A DNA stretch of 64,000 nt from Gordonia amicalis NBRC 100051 = JCM 11271 (GCF_000332995.1 NZ_BANS01000013.1:104330-168329); one strand, 5' to 3'; positions 19,579-28,822 are shown, counted from the first letter of the stretch. Numbers and translations: made by a program. Notes: a model not told the origin generated them from the letters alone.

Positions 19579-20008
19579 GCATTGGGTAACTATATGGCCC
19601 CGAGTGATCTGTGTCACCGAATTCGGGTCATGGTCGATTGACCTGGTTCGGTTGTCCCCGTTCCTGACGCCGAGATCGCGCATGATCCTGCGGACCCGCA
19701 CCAGGGTGTGGGACCCGACCTGCGTCGGACCCGGTTCGAGCAGGCCGCCCGAGCTCCATCCGGTCCACGCATCATCGGGCCCGGCGGACAACCCCCGCCG
19801 CTACCGCAGCCGACTGGCCGCCAAACAGGTCCGCGGGCGGGCTGAACGCGCCCGCAACAGGCGGGAGCGGGAAGCACTCCGCGACGCCGAACGCCGCGAC
19901 CACCTGGAAAGCCGGCTACCGTTCTGAGGCGCTGTCCGATGGTGATGACGCACGGCTACGACCCTGCCGCGAAGGGAACCCGCCGCGGGTTTCGACGGAT
20001 CGGCGGGA
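19579..20008. other. 430-bp stretch with a possible gene remnant
   Basis: No convincing complete gene. On the plus strand the last part (about 19784-19927) encodes a very basic helical tail (RYRSRLAAKQVRGRAERARN) with high GC at third positions and a stop at 19927, as if the 3' end of a lost gene. Upstream of it no coding pattern or start was recognised. No insertion-sequence ends were seen. Confidence 0.3.
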
Positions 20009-20788
20009 TCAGAAATCGAACCCGCCGCCGAAGTCGCCGCCGCCGAAATCGCCGCCGGCATCGCCCCCGCCGAAGTCGTCTCCGCCGAAGTCATCCCCGC
20101 CGCCGGCGTCGCCTCCGTCGATGGCGCCCAGGTCCGAACCGTCGCCGACGCCGCTCTCGAAGCCCTGTGCGTCATACGGGACGCCCGCCATCCCGGAGAA
20201 CATTGCAGAGAACAGGAACATGGACCCGACGCCCCAGGCACCCGCGACGAGAGCCGGCCGCCACCAGGGCTCCGAATACCAACCGGCTGGGACCGGGCGA
20301 CCGGCGACGCGGCCACCCGGGTAGTAGTTCGGCGTCCGATCAGACGGGTTGGGTGACGCCTCGACCTTGCGTCCTTCGAAGTCGACCTGCCGATCTTCGG
20401 TGACCCTGCCCGCGCTCTGCTGACCATCGAGTTCCGGGATGGCAGGACCGGGATCGAGGTCCATCGCGACCCGAGCCGCACGGATGTAATAGAGGCCTTC
20501 GAGGGCGGTCTGCTTGGCCAGTCGCGCCTGTGCGGGCGAGTTTGCCTGCTCGATCTGCGAACCGGCTGCGGTGTACCGCTCCCCCGCATCGGCGAGCGCC
20601 TGCTTCGACGCCGGACCGTCGCCGACCAACATGAACACTTGCCCGCCGAGGCGTTCGATGGCTTGCCGTGCGTCAGCCTTGGCGTCGTCGAGCGTGCGAG
20701 CGGCGTTCGCCCCGGAGCGCTGCTGTGCGATCACCACCACCCCGACGACGACCAGGACGATGACGGCGATCAGGATCAGTGCTTCCAT
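20009..20788 (-). CDS. Membrane-anchored protein with Gly/Asp/Phe-rich tail
   Basis: The 259-residue protein has an N-terminal anchor (LILIAVIVLVVVGVVVIAQQ) and a helical domain (DDAKADARQAIERLGGQVFM, AKQTALEGLYYIRAARVAMD) resembling actinobacterial DUF1542-type proteins. A second hydrophobic stretch follows (ALVAGAWGVGSMFLFSAMFS), then about 55 residues of GGDDFGG-type repeats ending GGFDF. The repeat DNA (20009-20110) is purine/pyrimidine biased and internally repetitive. The tail resembles those in TPM-domain or flexible adhesive proteins. Function unknown. Start is the ATG at 20788. Confidence 0.75.
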   Translation of the reverse strand: MEALILIAVIVLVVVGVVVIAQQRSGANAARTLDDAKADARQAIERLGGQVFMLVGDGPASKQALADAGERYTAAGSQIEQANSPAQARLAKQTALEGLYYIRAARVAMDLDPGPAIPELDGQQSAGRVTEDRQVDFEGRKVEASPNPSDRTPNYYPGGRVAGRPVPAGWYSEPWWRPALVAGAWGVGSMFLFSAMFSGMAGVPYDAQGFESGVGDGSDLGAIDGGDAGGGDDFGGDDFGGGDAGGDFGGGDFGGGFDF

Positions 20789-20938
20789 GGTTCTCTCCAG
20801 CTCGTGCGTGTCCGACGGACTCGTCAGGCTGGAGCCTTCGCGAGGCCTCGGGCCCGGCCGACAAATCGGGCACCTTCGAGCGTACCGATCGGGAGGAGGG
20901 GCGGACCGCCGCCGAGTCGGTCGACATCCACACCACGG

Positions 20939-21484
20939 TCACCGAGCGCGGGCGACGTCGACGACCACTCGAACGTCGTCGGCGACCTTCAGCGTGCCCA
21001 TCATCAGCGAGTACGGCTTGATCCCGAAGTCGCTCTGAGTGATCGTCGCGTCGGTGGAGATCTGCCGGCCCGCCGCGGTCTCGACGACTTCGAAGTCCAA
21101 CGAAAGCGGGCGTGTACGGCCGTGGATGGTCAACGTGCCGTCGGCTCGGTACCCGTGTGCCGTCGCGGTGAGTGCCTCGGATTGATAGGAGATCTCGGGG
21201 TACTTGTCGGCGCGCATGGACTTCAAGGCGTTCATACGGGCGAGCGACTTCTCGGCTCCCGTCATCGGGGTGAGTCCGCCCTCGCCGGCTTCCACTTGCA
21301 TGGAGTCCACTGAGATCGTCGCCGCGATGCGGTTGGGTACCAGGTCTTTCAAGGTCACGACCGCGGTCCATGCACGCATCGCGATCGTCAGCCGATGGCC
21401 GGTGCGTGCCGCCGGTCCGGTGACCCCGGTGTGCACCACGACCGAGCCGTCGGATTCGCTGAACTTCCAGACCGATTCCTCCAC
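20939..21484 (-). CDS. YceI-like lipocalin-fold protein
   Basis: This 181-residue protein has the YceI pattern: WKFSESDGSVVVHTGVTG at the start, AATISVDSMQVEAGEGG, AEKSLARMNALKSMRADKYP, SYQSEALTATAHGYRADGTL, TIHGRTRPLSLDFEV, and a C-terminal strand with SDFGIKPYSLMMGTLKVADDV. YceI proteins bind isoprenoid-like lipids in a beta-barrel. No signal peptide is visible, so it is probably cytoplasmic, as in many actinobacterial homologues. I used the GTG at 21484; an in-frame ATG 27 nt upstream (21511) is an alternative. Divergent from the enoyl-CoA hydratase. Confidence 0.8.
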   Translation of the reverse strand: MEESVWKFSESDGSVVVHTGVTGPAARTGHRLTIAMRAWTAVVTLKDLVPNRIAATISVDSMQVEAGEGGLTPMTGAEKSLARMNALKSMRADKYPEISYQSEALTATAHGYRADGTLTIHGRTRPLSLDFEVVETAAGRQISTDATITQSDFGIKPYSLMMGTLKVADDVRVVVDVARAR

Positions 21485-21547
21485 GGCCGTAGTGTAAGCG
21501 CTCGGGTACATGCCCGTGGCCCGACGACAGGTGGAGAGGTGACGAAG

Positions 21548-22350
21548 ATGGTGACTGCACAAAGGATCCTGCTCGATGTCGACGAGGCGGGGGTCGCGAC
21601 GGTCACGCTCAACCGCGCGGAGAAGCACAATGCGCTGGACCCCGCGATGTTCGACGCGTTGCTCGATGTGACCGGCGAACTGGCGGCTGACCGTCGCGTG
21701 CGGGCCGTCGTCGTTCACGGGGCCGGAAAGAGTTTCTGTTCCGGCCTCGACATCTCGTCTCTCGGTGGCGAGGGGTTGGGCGGCTCGTTGCTGGAGCGTG
21801 ACGACGCCGACCGTGGAAACCATGCGCAGCGGGTGTCTCTCGACTGGCGGCGCGTGCCGGCTCCGGTGATCGCGGTGCTACACGGCAACTGCTTCGGAGG
21901 CGGACTGCAGGTCGCTCTCGGTGCCGACATCCGCTACGCGACGTCCGACGCCCGCCTGTCCGTGATGGGGTGAAATGGGGTCTGGTGCCGGACATGGGCA
22001 TCACCCAGACGCTTCCCGGGCTTCTTGCGGCCGACGTGGCCAAGGAACTGACGTTCACGGGCCGCATCCTGTCGGGCGCCGAAGCCCACGAGGTCGGGTT
22101 GGTCACCGGAATTGCCGACGACCCTCTCGCCCGCGCCTTGACGCTCGCCCATGAGATCGCCGCGAAGTCGCCACATGCCGTGCGCGCCGCGAAACGCCTC
22201 TACGACGAGACCTGGAGTGGCGCCGATCCGGCGGCGGCACTGTTGCTCGAGAGCACACTGCAGGTCGAGTTGATGGGGTCGCCGAATCAGCTCGAGGCCG
22301 TGCGCGCCGGCATGTCCGGACGGGAACCCCGCTTCGCCGACCCGGAGTGA
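21548..22350 (+). pseudogene. Enoyl-CoA hydratase/isomerase with single-base frameshift
   Basis: The crotonase fold is clear: VATVTLNRAEKHNALDPAMF, the oxyanion segment GAGKSFCSGLDISSLGG, and LHGNCFGGGLQVALGADIRY. At 21967-21970 the text reads ATGGGGTGA where family members have an Met-Glu-Val-Lys-Trp-Gly run; one missing A gives a stop at 21973. The next frame continues perfectly (KWGLVPDMGITQTLPGLLAA ... AEAHEVGLVTGIADDPLARA) to 22350. Restored, the protein would have about 267 residues, normal for the family. Start at the ATG at 21548 with GGAGAGG upstream. A beta-oxidation-like step is the likely role. Confidence 0.8.
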
Positions 22351-22393
22351 GACCGTCATCCGACCGCCGCTCCGTCGATTAGGCAGGTTCTCC

Positions 22394-23986
22394 TCAGCTC
22401 GCGCTCGTCGCCGAAGGCGGAGCCGAACCGCCCTGGCGCTGATCGCTCATCAGACGTGTGATCTCCGCACAGTCGGCGTCCGACGGAAGACCCATACCCG
22501 GCGAGTACCCGTACACCTCGGTCATCGGTCTGGAGCTTCGCCGGCCGTCCAGAATCTCCACCGACTCGGTGGTGATGAGTCCCGGGTGGTCGACGCCGCA
22601 GGCCTGCGCGACCCTCGCCAGGTCACGGCGTAGCGTCGTGATGTAGTTCGCCGCTCGGGGCGCCTTATCGTCGGGCACCAATCCCCTTGTGAGCCAGCTG
22701 TTCTGCGTGGCAACACCCGTCGGGCAGGTGTCGGTGTGGCATTTCTGGGACTGGATACAGCCGACGGACAGCATCGCCTCGCGGGCGACGCTGATCATGT
22801 CGCATCCGAGTGCGAAGGCCTGGACGGCGTTGTCGGGTAGGCCGAGCTTGCCGCTACCGATGAACGTGATCTGCTGATGTAGGTTCCGCTCGGCAAAGAT
22901 CCGATAAACCCTGCTGAACGCGAGGAAGAACGGGAGCGAGACGGTGTCGGCGAAGAGCAACGGTGCTGCGCCCGTGCCGCCTTCTCCTCCGTCGATGGTG
23001 ACGAAGTCGACTCCGCGGCCGGTCGTCGCCATCAGGTCGGCGATCTGATGCCACGAGTCGAGGTCTCCGACCGCGGATTTGATGCCCACCGGCAGCCCTG
23101 TTTCGGCGGCGAGAAGTTCGACCCAGTCGAGCATGCTGTCGGCGTCGGAGAATTCGGCGTGCCGTGATGGACTCACGCAATCACGTCCCGCCGTGACGCC
23201 GCGCGCCTCTGCGATCTCCGCAGTCACCTTGGGGCCGGGTAGCAACCCACCCAGATTGGGCTTGGCGCCCTGGCTGAGTTTGATCTCGAGCGCGCGTACC
23301 GGAGCTCCGGCGACGACGGCTTTCAGGCGGGCGAGGTCGAAACGACCGTCGGCGTCTCGACAGCCGAAATAGGCGGTGCCGATCTGGAAGACTAGGTCCC
23401 CACCGTGGCGGTGATAGGGCGAGATCCCGCCCTCGCCGGTGTTGTGGAGCGCGCCGGTCATGGCGGCCCCGCGATTGAGTGCCTCGATGGCGTTCCCGGA
23501 CAGGGCTCCGAAGCTCATCCCGGAGATGTTGACAACCGACGTCGGGCGAAACGCACCTGGTCGTCCACGTGCTGCGCCGACCACCTTCGCGCAGGGCAGG
23601 ACCACCTCGTGGCCGGCCTCGGGTGCCGAAGCCGGCGCAGACGACTGGCTGAACGTCCGATGTTTGATCACCGGGAATCCGCTCGTGAACTCGACGTCGT
23701 TGTCGGTGCCGAACCCGAAGTAGTTGTTCTCTTTCTTGGAGGAGGAATAGATCCACCGGCGTTGATCGCGGGTGAACGGACGCTCTTCGTCGTTGGCGGC
23801 GACAATGTACTGACGTAACTCGGGTCCGAACGTCTCGATCCAGTAGCGCGCATGTCCGACGAGCGGGAAGTTGCGCAGCAACGAGTGCTCGCGCTGAAAC
23901 AGATCTCGAACGACAACGGCCGCCGCTGTGGTGGCGGCACCGACTGCGACAGCAGACCTCTTGCGGCTCATCTGTCGAGTGTTCAC
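22394..23986 (-). CDS. FMN-binding glutamate-synthase-family protein
   Basis: The 530 residues hold one GltB2-like FMN domain: VNISGMSFGALSGNAIEALN, HNTGEGGISPYH, ALEIKLSQGAKPNLGGLLPG, FVTIDGGEGGTGAAPLLFAD, and the cysteine cluster QSQKCHTDTCPTGVATQ that in glutamate synthases binds a 3Fe-4S cluster. The glutaminase domain is absent, as in archaeal-type or stand-alone members. An N-terminal hydrophobic segment (AVAVGAATTAAAVVVRDLF) may anchor it at the membrane. The true electron acceptor and amino donor are unknown. The GTG at 23986 or the ATG at 23971 could be the start. Confidence 0.85.
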   Translation of the reverse strand: MNTRQMSRKRSAVAVGAATTAAAVVVRDLFQREHSLLRNFPLVGHARYWIETFGPELRQYIVAANDEERPFTRDQRRWIYSSSKKENNYFGFGTDNDVEFTSGFPVIKHRTFSQSSAPASAPEAGHEVVLPCAKVVGAARGRPGAFRPTSVVNISGMSFGALSGNAIEALNRGAAMTGALHNTGEGGISPYHRHGGDLVFQIGTAYFGCRDADGRFDLARLKAVVAGAPVRALEIKLSQGAKPNLGGLLPGPKVTAEIAEARGVTAGRDCVSPSRHAEFSDADSMLDWVELLAAETGLPVGIKSAVGDLDSWHQIADLMATTGRGVDFVTIDGGEGGTGAAPLLFADTVSLPFFLAFSRVYRIFAERNLHQQITFIGSGKLGLPDNAVQAFALGCDMISVAREAMLSVGCIQSQKCHTDTCPTGVATQNSWLTRGLVPDDKAPRAANYITTLRRDLARVAQACGVDHPGLITTESVEILDGRRSSRPMTEVYGYSPGMGLPSDADCAEITRLMSDQRQGGSAPPSATSAS

Positions 23987-24185
23987 CAGACGGGCCGGGT
24001 AGCGCCACGAATCACAGAGCCGGGATCCCGATTCGGGGCCGGCGATATACTGATCGACGCGTTGCGCTTCTTGATCCGCTCATCGGCGCGCTGTCCCCGA
24101 CGACCTCCGGTCTCGCGTAGGTCGCCGTGGAACCGGCTGTCCCTCAACGGAAAACCAAATCTTGCAACGTCAGGAGAAGGCGACG

Positions 24186-24590
24186 ATGCCGAACTTTCCT
24201 GCACTCACCCACGTCGCGATCACTGTCAGCGATCTCGACGCCAGCACTGCGTGGTACCAGAAATTGCTCGACGCCCAGCCCGTTCTGGACGAAGACGAAG
24301 AGTCCGGCAATTTCCACCACACGGTCTTCGCGCTCGGCGGTGGAACACTGTTCGGCCTCCACACCCACACCACGAATTCTGGCGGTACGCATCCGTTCAG
24401 CGAACTGAACGTGGGACTGGACCATATCGCGTTCGCCTGCACGCAATCCGAACTCGAGGACTGGGTCGCACGCCTCGACGAGGCTGGAATCGAGCACAGC
24501 GGAATCAAACACGCGCACTACGGGTCGGGGATCTCTTTTCGCGACCCGGACAACATCGCGCTGGAGTTCTTCGCCCCACCAGCCGGCTGA
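24186..24590 (+). CDS. VOC-superfamily (glyoxalase/dioxygenase fold) protein
   Basis: This 134-residue protein has paired beta-alpha-beta-beta-beta units: LTHVAITVSDLDASTAWYQK with the first metal His, then GLDHIAFACTQSELEDWVAR with a second His, and the C-terminal metal Glu in NIALEFFAPP. The size and motif order match small VOC metalloenzymes (glyoxalase I, fosfomycin-resistance-like or epimerase-like); the substrate is unknown. Start is the ATG at 24186 with AGGAGAAGG 6 nt upstream. It ends 7 nt before the stop of the opposite gene. Confidence 0.82.
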   Translation: MPNFPALTHVAITVSDLDASTAWYQKLLDAQPVLDEDEESGNFHHTVFALGGGTLFGLHTHTTNSGGTHPFSELNVGLDHIAFACTQSELEDWVARLDEAGIEHSGIKHAHYGSGISFRDPDNIALEFFAPPAG

Positions 24591-24597
24591 CCTCGCG

Positions 24598-25368
24598 TCA
24601 GTCGTCCGTGGAGTCTCCGTCGAGATGGGCCAGAGCAGCCCGCGCGCTCTCCAACTCGCGGGTGAGCTCATCGATCCGCTCCTGAGCCGCGGCACGTGCG
24701 GACTCGATCACGCCGTCGACTGCCGCGACCGCGGTCTCGTCACCCAGTTCGCGCATCGCACGCGCCACCCGGTCTGCGGTCACCTCGGTTGCCTTGCCCT
24801 TCCTGCTGCCGTGCGAGACGGACACCGTCCACGTGTTCTCGCCCGCCGATGCCACGGTGACGCTCACCACCGACGCGGTCTTCGGGCGTCTGGGTGCCTT
24901 GGGCGGGACGGGTCTCGGCTTCACCGTGTCCGTTTCCGGTTCAGCGCGCGATGAGTGTTCGGTGCGCACCGCAGGTGCCTGAGGTGACTCCGCCTTCGGT
25001 TTCTGCGCAACGGGTTTCGGTGCAACGGGTTTCGGTGCCTGTGCGGGTTTCGGTGGCTGCCCGGGATTCGGCGCCGGTGTCGCCCTGGCAGCTCGCTGAC
25101 GTGCGGAGGACACAGAGGTCGCTGCTCGGGTCTTCTGCAGTTCGTCGGCCTCGAACGGTAGCTGGTCGTCGACGCCCTTGGGGCTCACCATCACCGTGGA
25201 TCCGTCGATCGACACGACGCGTGCCGATGCTCCCGCGTCGAGCCCCAGCGACGGCATCGGATCGCGTAGGTACACGGTGGCCCGCTTGCCTGCGGCGAGC
25301 GCCGCGGAGAGAGATTCCAGATCGTCGGGAGTCAGTCCCGGCCTTCGATGCGAACTCACACCGACCAT
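24598..25368 (-). CDS. Actinobacterial hypothetical protein (DUF6319-like)
   Basis: The 256-residue protein has an N-terminal conserved module (GLTPDDLESLSAALAAGKRA, TVYLRDPMPSLGLDAGASAR, VVSIDGSTVMVSPKGVDDQL). A long Pro/Lys/Ala linker with PKPVAPKPVAQKPK repeats follows, then a C-terminal segment (WTVSVSHGSRKGKATEVTAD) and a coiled coil (ERIDELTRELESARAALAHL). The pattern agrees with mycobacterial proteins that I recall as DUF6319; this is from memory. Possible DNA- or RNA-binding role; unproven. Convergent with the VOC gene. Confidence 0.65.
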   Translation of the reverse strand: MVGVSSHRRPGLTPDDLESLSAALAAGKRATVYLRDPMPSLGLDAGASARVVSIDGSTVMVSPKGVDDQLPFEADELQKTRAATSVSSARQRAARATPAPNPGQPPKPAQAPKPVAPKPVAQKPKAESPQAPAVRTEHSSRAEPETDTVKPRPVPPKAPRRPKTASVVSVTVASAGENTWTVSVSHGSRKGKATEVTADRVARAMRELGDETAVAAVDGVIESARAAAQERIDELTRELESARAALAHLDGDSTDD

Positions 25369-25484
25369 CTTCGCACACGCGTGCGAAGAGAACACCCCCA
25401 GCCGAAGCGGACGGGTGCCAGGCCCATCGAAGCGGTCGATTCAACTCGTCGGCAGGTGCGCCACACGCGGGTGCAGGTCTGGAT

Positions 25485-26328
25485 TCAGGCGCCGCGAGTC
25501 ATTGCCAGCATGCCTCTGATGCCCAGTCCGGCCTTGGTGCCGCCGTCGCACAGGATGTCGGTGCCGGTGAGATAGCCCGGTTTGTCGCCGGCGCAGAAGG
25601 CCAGCAGTTCCGCGATCTCGTCCGGGCGGCCGAATCGTTTGAGTGCGGCGAACTCCAACAGTCTGGCCGACCCGCTCTTCTCCTCGAGCCGGCCCATCTC
25701 GGTGTCGAACGATCCCGGCGAGACGGACAAGATGCGGGCACCCCGAGCACCGAACGCACCGGCTCGGTCCGCCGAGTGACGGATGACGAAGTTCTTGCTC
25801 AGCGAATACGCCGAACCGGGATGCATCCTGGCCGGACCGCGGGATGCGTTCGCGATCATCTTGCGGGTGAACTCCTCGACGTCGCGCGTCGCCAGCCGGT
25901 AGGTGCGCCGCGGCACCATGACCGACGGCAGCATGTGCCCGGCGATGGACGCGACGTTGACGAGGGCGAATCCCTCGCCTGCGGCGGCAAGGGATGCCTC
26001 GGTGATGTTGATGGTCCCGACGGCGTTGATCTTGATGATCTTCTCCGCCGACCCCATCTGTGGACTCACCCCGGCGGCGTGCACCACCGCGCGTACGGGG
26101 CGCGGAGGCGGCGGAGGTCGCGAAGAGGGCGTCCACGGATCCGCGGTCGGTGATGTCGGCGACGACGTACCGAGCGCGGATCCCGCTCGACTCGAGATCG
26201 GCCACGGCGGAGGCCAGCGGATCCTCTCTGACGTCGGTGAGCACCACATGGTGGTCGCGACCCATGATCCTGGCGGTGGCCAGTCCCATCCCGCCGGCGC
26301 CGCCGGTCACGATCACAGTCCTGTCCAT
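25485..26328 (-). pseudogene. Short-chain dehydrogenase with frameshift
   Basis: The 5' part (start ATG 26328, MDRTVIVTGGAGGMGLATAR ... VVADITDRGSVDALFATSAA) is a good Rossmann domain. Near 26097-26115, in GC-rich text with a G4 run, the frame changes. The next frame continues RPVRAVVHAAGVSPQMG, NVASIAGHMLPSVMV, the YSLSKNFVIRHSADRAG catalytic Tyr/Lys pair, VSPGSFDTEMGRL and LTGTDILCDGGTKAGLG, to a stop at 25485. Restored, it would be about 280 residues. The target is unknown; the ending resembles SDRs of steroid or polyketide metabolism. Confidence 0.75.
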
Positions 26329-26504
26329 CGGTGTCGGGTCCCCTCTGTTGATATTCGGCGAGCCCAAGCCTAAGGCGTCTCGGACCATGCTGCTGGTCTC
26401 CGGAAGCAGTTGTGGCATGGAACTTCTCAACGGGCGGAGCCTCCGGTTCGGGGCCCGTGATGGTGGAAACGGTCGCCACGTCCTCCTTCTGGCACGATGG
26501 CGAC

Positions 26505-26708
26505 GTGTTCTTCCTTTTCGGATTCGGTCGCAGGCAACAACATCTCGGTGCGGGACACACGAGGACATGCCCGCGATGCCACAACACCACCCAGTGGGCC
26601 AGGATGCGGGAGTACAGCCAATTCACGCTCTTCTTCATCCCGGTGGCGCGCTGGGGCCGTCGGCAGTTCGAGGCGTGTGGCATCTGCGGTGCCACCGTCG
26701 CGGCCTGA
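26505..26708 (+). CDS. Small zinc-ribbon protein
   Basis: The likely product has 67 residues, starting at a GTG with VFFLFGFGRRQQHLGAGHTR. Two CxxC pairs (TCPRCHN and ACGICGA) form a zinc ribbon around WARMREYSQFTLFFIPVARW. This fits a common small actinobacterial zinc-ribbon family of unknown function. The frame is open upstream to 26412, so a longer product is possible, but the family normally starts at the FFLFGFG segment. Confidence 0.65.
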   Translation: MFFLFGFGRRQQHLGAGHTRTCPRCHNTTQWARMREYSQFTLFFIPVARWGRRQFEACGICGATVAA

Positions 26709-26798
26709 GCGATGTCGGAATCGGACGTGATCACACGCTGAAGGCGTCCCGGACGCCAACGTGACCAGGCGATACGAGGAAGTGGTTACGCTCGGGGA

Positions 26799-28304
26799 GT
26801 GGCTGCCACCGACTCCCCTGCACGCACATCCGACGCGATCACCGGCTTCGAGAGCACTTTCGCCGACGAACTGACGCCTCTTACCGTCGAATGGCGAGGC
26901 GCCGACGTCCCCGATCCGCGCCTTCTCGTCGCCAACGACCAGCTCGCGGCCTCGTTGGGTCTCGACGTCGATTCCCTGCGTACAGAAGACGGGATAGCGA
27001 TCCTCTCCGGCGCGGCCGTGCCCGCCGACGGCAAGCCGGTGGCGACGGCGTACAGCGGTCATCAGTTCGGTGGGTATGCACCGCTGCTGGGAGACGGACG
27101 CGCCCTCCTACTCGGCGAGCTCGTGGACGTCGAGGGCCGTCGCGTCGACCTCCAGTTGAAAGGTTCAGGGCCGACACCGTTTTCACGAGGCGGGGACGGT
27201 TTCGCGGTGGTCGGGCCGATGCTTCGCGAGTACCTGGTCAGCGAAGCGATGCATGCACTCGGCGTACCCACCACGCGATCGCTGGCGGTGGTGGCAACCG
27301 GCCGCGGGATTCATCGCAACGGCGTCGAGCCGGGAGCGGTACTCGCCCGGGTCGCGGCGAGCCACCTGCGTGTAGGGACCTTCGAGTTCGCGGCGCGGAA
27401 CGGGAGTGTTCTGCAGCCGCTCGCCGATTATGCAGTCGCGCGCCACTATCCCGACCTCGCCGAAGTGCCCACGACCGGTGGCGGGAACCGCTACGCGAAG
27501 TTGCTGGAGCGTGTGGTCGAGCGGCAGGCAGCGCTCGTCGCCCAGTGGATGCTGGTCGGGTTCGTGCACGGTGTGATGAACACCGACAACACCACCATCT
27601 CCGGAGAGACCATCGACTACGGTCCGTGCGCGTTCATCGACGCCTTCGACCCCGCGGCCGTGTTCAGTTCGATCGACCACGGTGGACGCTACGCCTTCGG
27701 GAACCAGCCCGCCGTCCTGAAGTGGAACCTCGCACGTTTCGCTGAAACGCTCCTCACGCTGATCAGTCCGACGCCGGACGATGCGATCGCCGTCGCGACG
27801 GCAACGCTGTCGACCTTTGACGCGCACTACGAGCGCCATCTCTACGACGGTTTGTCGGCAAAGCTGGGCCTGGCCGACACCTTCGTCGAGCACGAGGTGA
27901 TCGACGACCTCCTGACGCTGCTGGCAGCCCATCGGGCCGACTGGACAGGTGCCTTCCGGGCGCTTGCGGAGGAACTCCGTGGACGAAGCACCCCGCTCGA
28001 CATCCTTCTTCCGCGAGAGGCCTCGACGCAGTGGCTCGCGCGCTGGCGGGAAGCCCTGGCCCGACACGGTCGCGACGAGGCGGCCACCGCTGATGCGATG
28101 GACCGCGTGAACCCGCTCTACATCCCACGCAATCATCTGGTCGACGAAGCGTTGCAGGCTGCGAACGGCGGTGACCTCACGTTGTTCGCGGAACTGCTCG
28201 ACGTCGTGACCAACCCGTTCGAGCGCCGCGTCGAATGGGTGAAGTACACGTCGCCCGCCCCCGACGAGTTCAACTCGTCGTTCCAGACGTTCTGCGGAAC
28301 CTGA
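26799..28304 (+). CDS. selO: Protein adenylyltransferase SelO
   Basis: The 501-residue pseudokinase-fold enzyme (YdiU/UPF0061) transfers AMP from ATP to Ser/Thr/Tyr of target proteins in redox stress. Signatures seen: YSGHQFGGYAPLLGDGRALL, LQLKGSGPTPFSRGGDG, LREYLVSEAMHALGVPTTRS, GFVHGVMNTDNTTISGETID followed by YGPCAFID, and NQPAVLKWNLARFAE. Unlike human SelO it ends FCGT with no selenocysteine; the near-terminal Cys-x-x tail is present as QTFCGT. It is complete and starts with an ATG about 90 nt after the zinc-ribbon gene. Confidence 0.93.
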   Translation: MAATDSPARTSDAITGFESTFADELTPLTVEWRGADVPDPRLLVANDQLAASLGLDVDSLRTEDGIAILSGAAVPADGKPVATAYSGHQFGGYAPLLGDGRALLLGELVDVEGRRVDLQLKGSGPTPFSRGGDGFAVVGPMLREYLVSEAMHALGVPTTRSLAVVATGRGIHRNGVEPGAVLARVAASHLRVGTFEFAARNGSVLQPLADYAVARHYPDLAEVPTTGGGNRYAKLLERVVERQAALVAQWMLVGFVHGVMNTDNTTISGETIDYGPCAFIDAFDPAAVFSSIDHGGRYAFGNQPAVLKWNLARFAETLLTLISPTPDDAIAVATATLSTFDAHYERHLYDGLSAKLGLADTFVEHEVIDDLLTLLAAHRADWTGAFRALAEELRGRSTPLDILLPREASTQWLARWREALARHGRDEAATADAMDRVNPLYIPRNHLVDEALQAANGGDLTLFAELLDVVTNPFERRVEWVKYTSPAPDEFNSSFQTFCGT

Positions 28305-28375
28305 GCGTCCAGGAGTGTTCCGCGGAACACTCCGGCGGTCCGAAACGGGCTCACGCGTCGGCCGGTTGCGCGACC

Positions 28376-28822
28376 ATGGACGTCATGTGGACGCTCACGA
28401 GGGTTCAGACCAGCGTCGGCGACTCGCCGGCAACGCGGAATTCGACGGCGGTGGCCCGCTCCATCGGGACGGTGTCGAGCATTGCGGTGGCGAACTCGGC
28501 GGGCACTGTCGCCAGCGCGGCTGTCGCCAATTCGGCAGGTACGGCCTCCAGCGCGGCCGTCAGCTCCTCGGCCGGGACCGTCGCGAGTGCGATCGTCGCG
28601 GGTTCGGCGGTGACGGCCGCCAGTGCGGTCGTCGCCGGAAGTATGGGCACAGCACTCAGTTTCGGGATCGCCGGGAGCCTCGGCGTCGTGGCGAGCCTGC
28701 TGTGCCGCGGGTGCGTCGGGTGTGTCGGTTGTATCCGGTGCACCGATTGCATCGGTTGTGTGGGGTGCATCAATTGCTCCGGCCTGCGCGGTGCGGTCGG
28801 TCTTCGTGACGTGCATGCGTGA
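28376..28822 (+). CDS. Alanine/serine-repeat and cysteine-triplet-repeat protein
   Basis: The 148-residue protein starts at the ATG at 28376 (MDVMWTLTRVQTSVGDS). Residues 30-95 are imperfect repeats of the type SAGTVASAAVAN in which small residues alternate with Val/Ile, as in short beta-helices. A hydrophobic stretch follows (LSFGIAGSLGVVASLL), then about 25 residues with Cys at every third position (CRGCVGCVGC ... CIGCVGCINC), and the tail GLRGAVGLRDVHA. Third positions are GC-rich in this frame. A long antisense frame exists but lacks protein character. Function unknown; metal binding or disulfide/thioether packing is possible. Confidence 0.6.
   Translation: MDVMWTLTRVQTSVGDSPATRNSTAVARSIGTVSSIAVANSAGTVASAAVANSAGTASSAAVSSSAGTVASAIVAGSAVTAASAVVAGSMGTALSFGIAGSLGVVASLLCRGCVGCVGCIRCTDCIGCVGCINCSGLRGAVGLRDVHA

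Noticed and set aside
20009..20115. Possible CRISPR-like short repeats
   Set aside because: The repeats are coding GGDDFGG units with no constant spacer length and no cas genes nearby.
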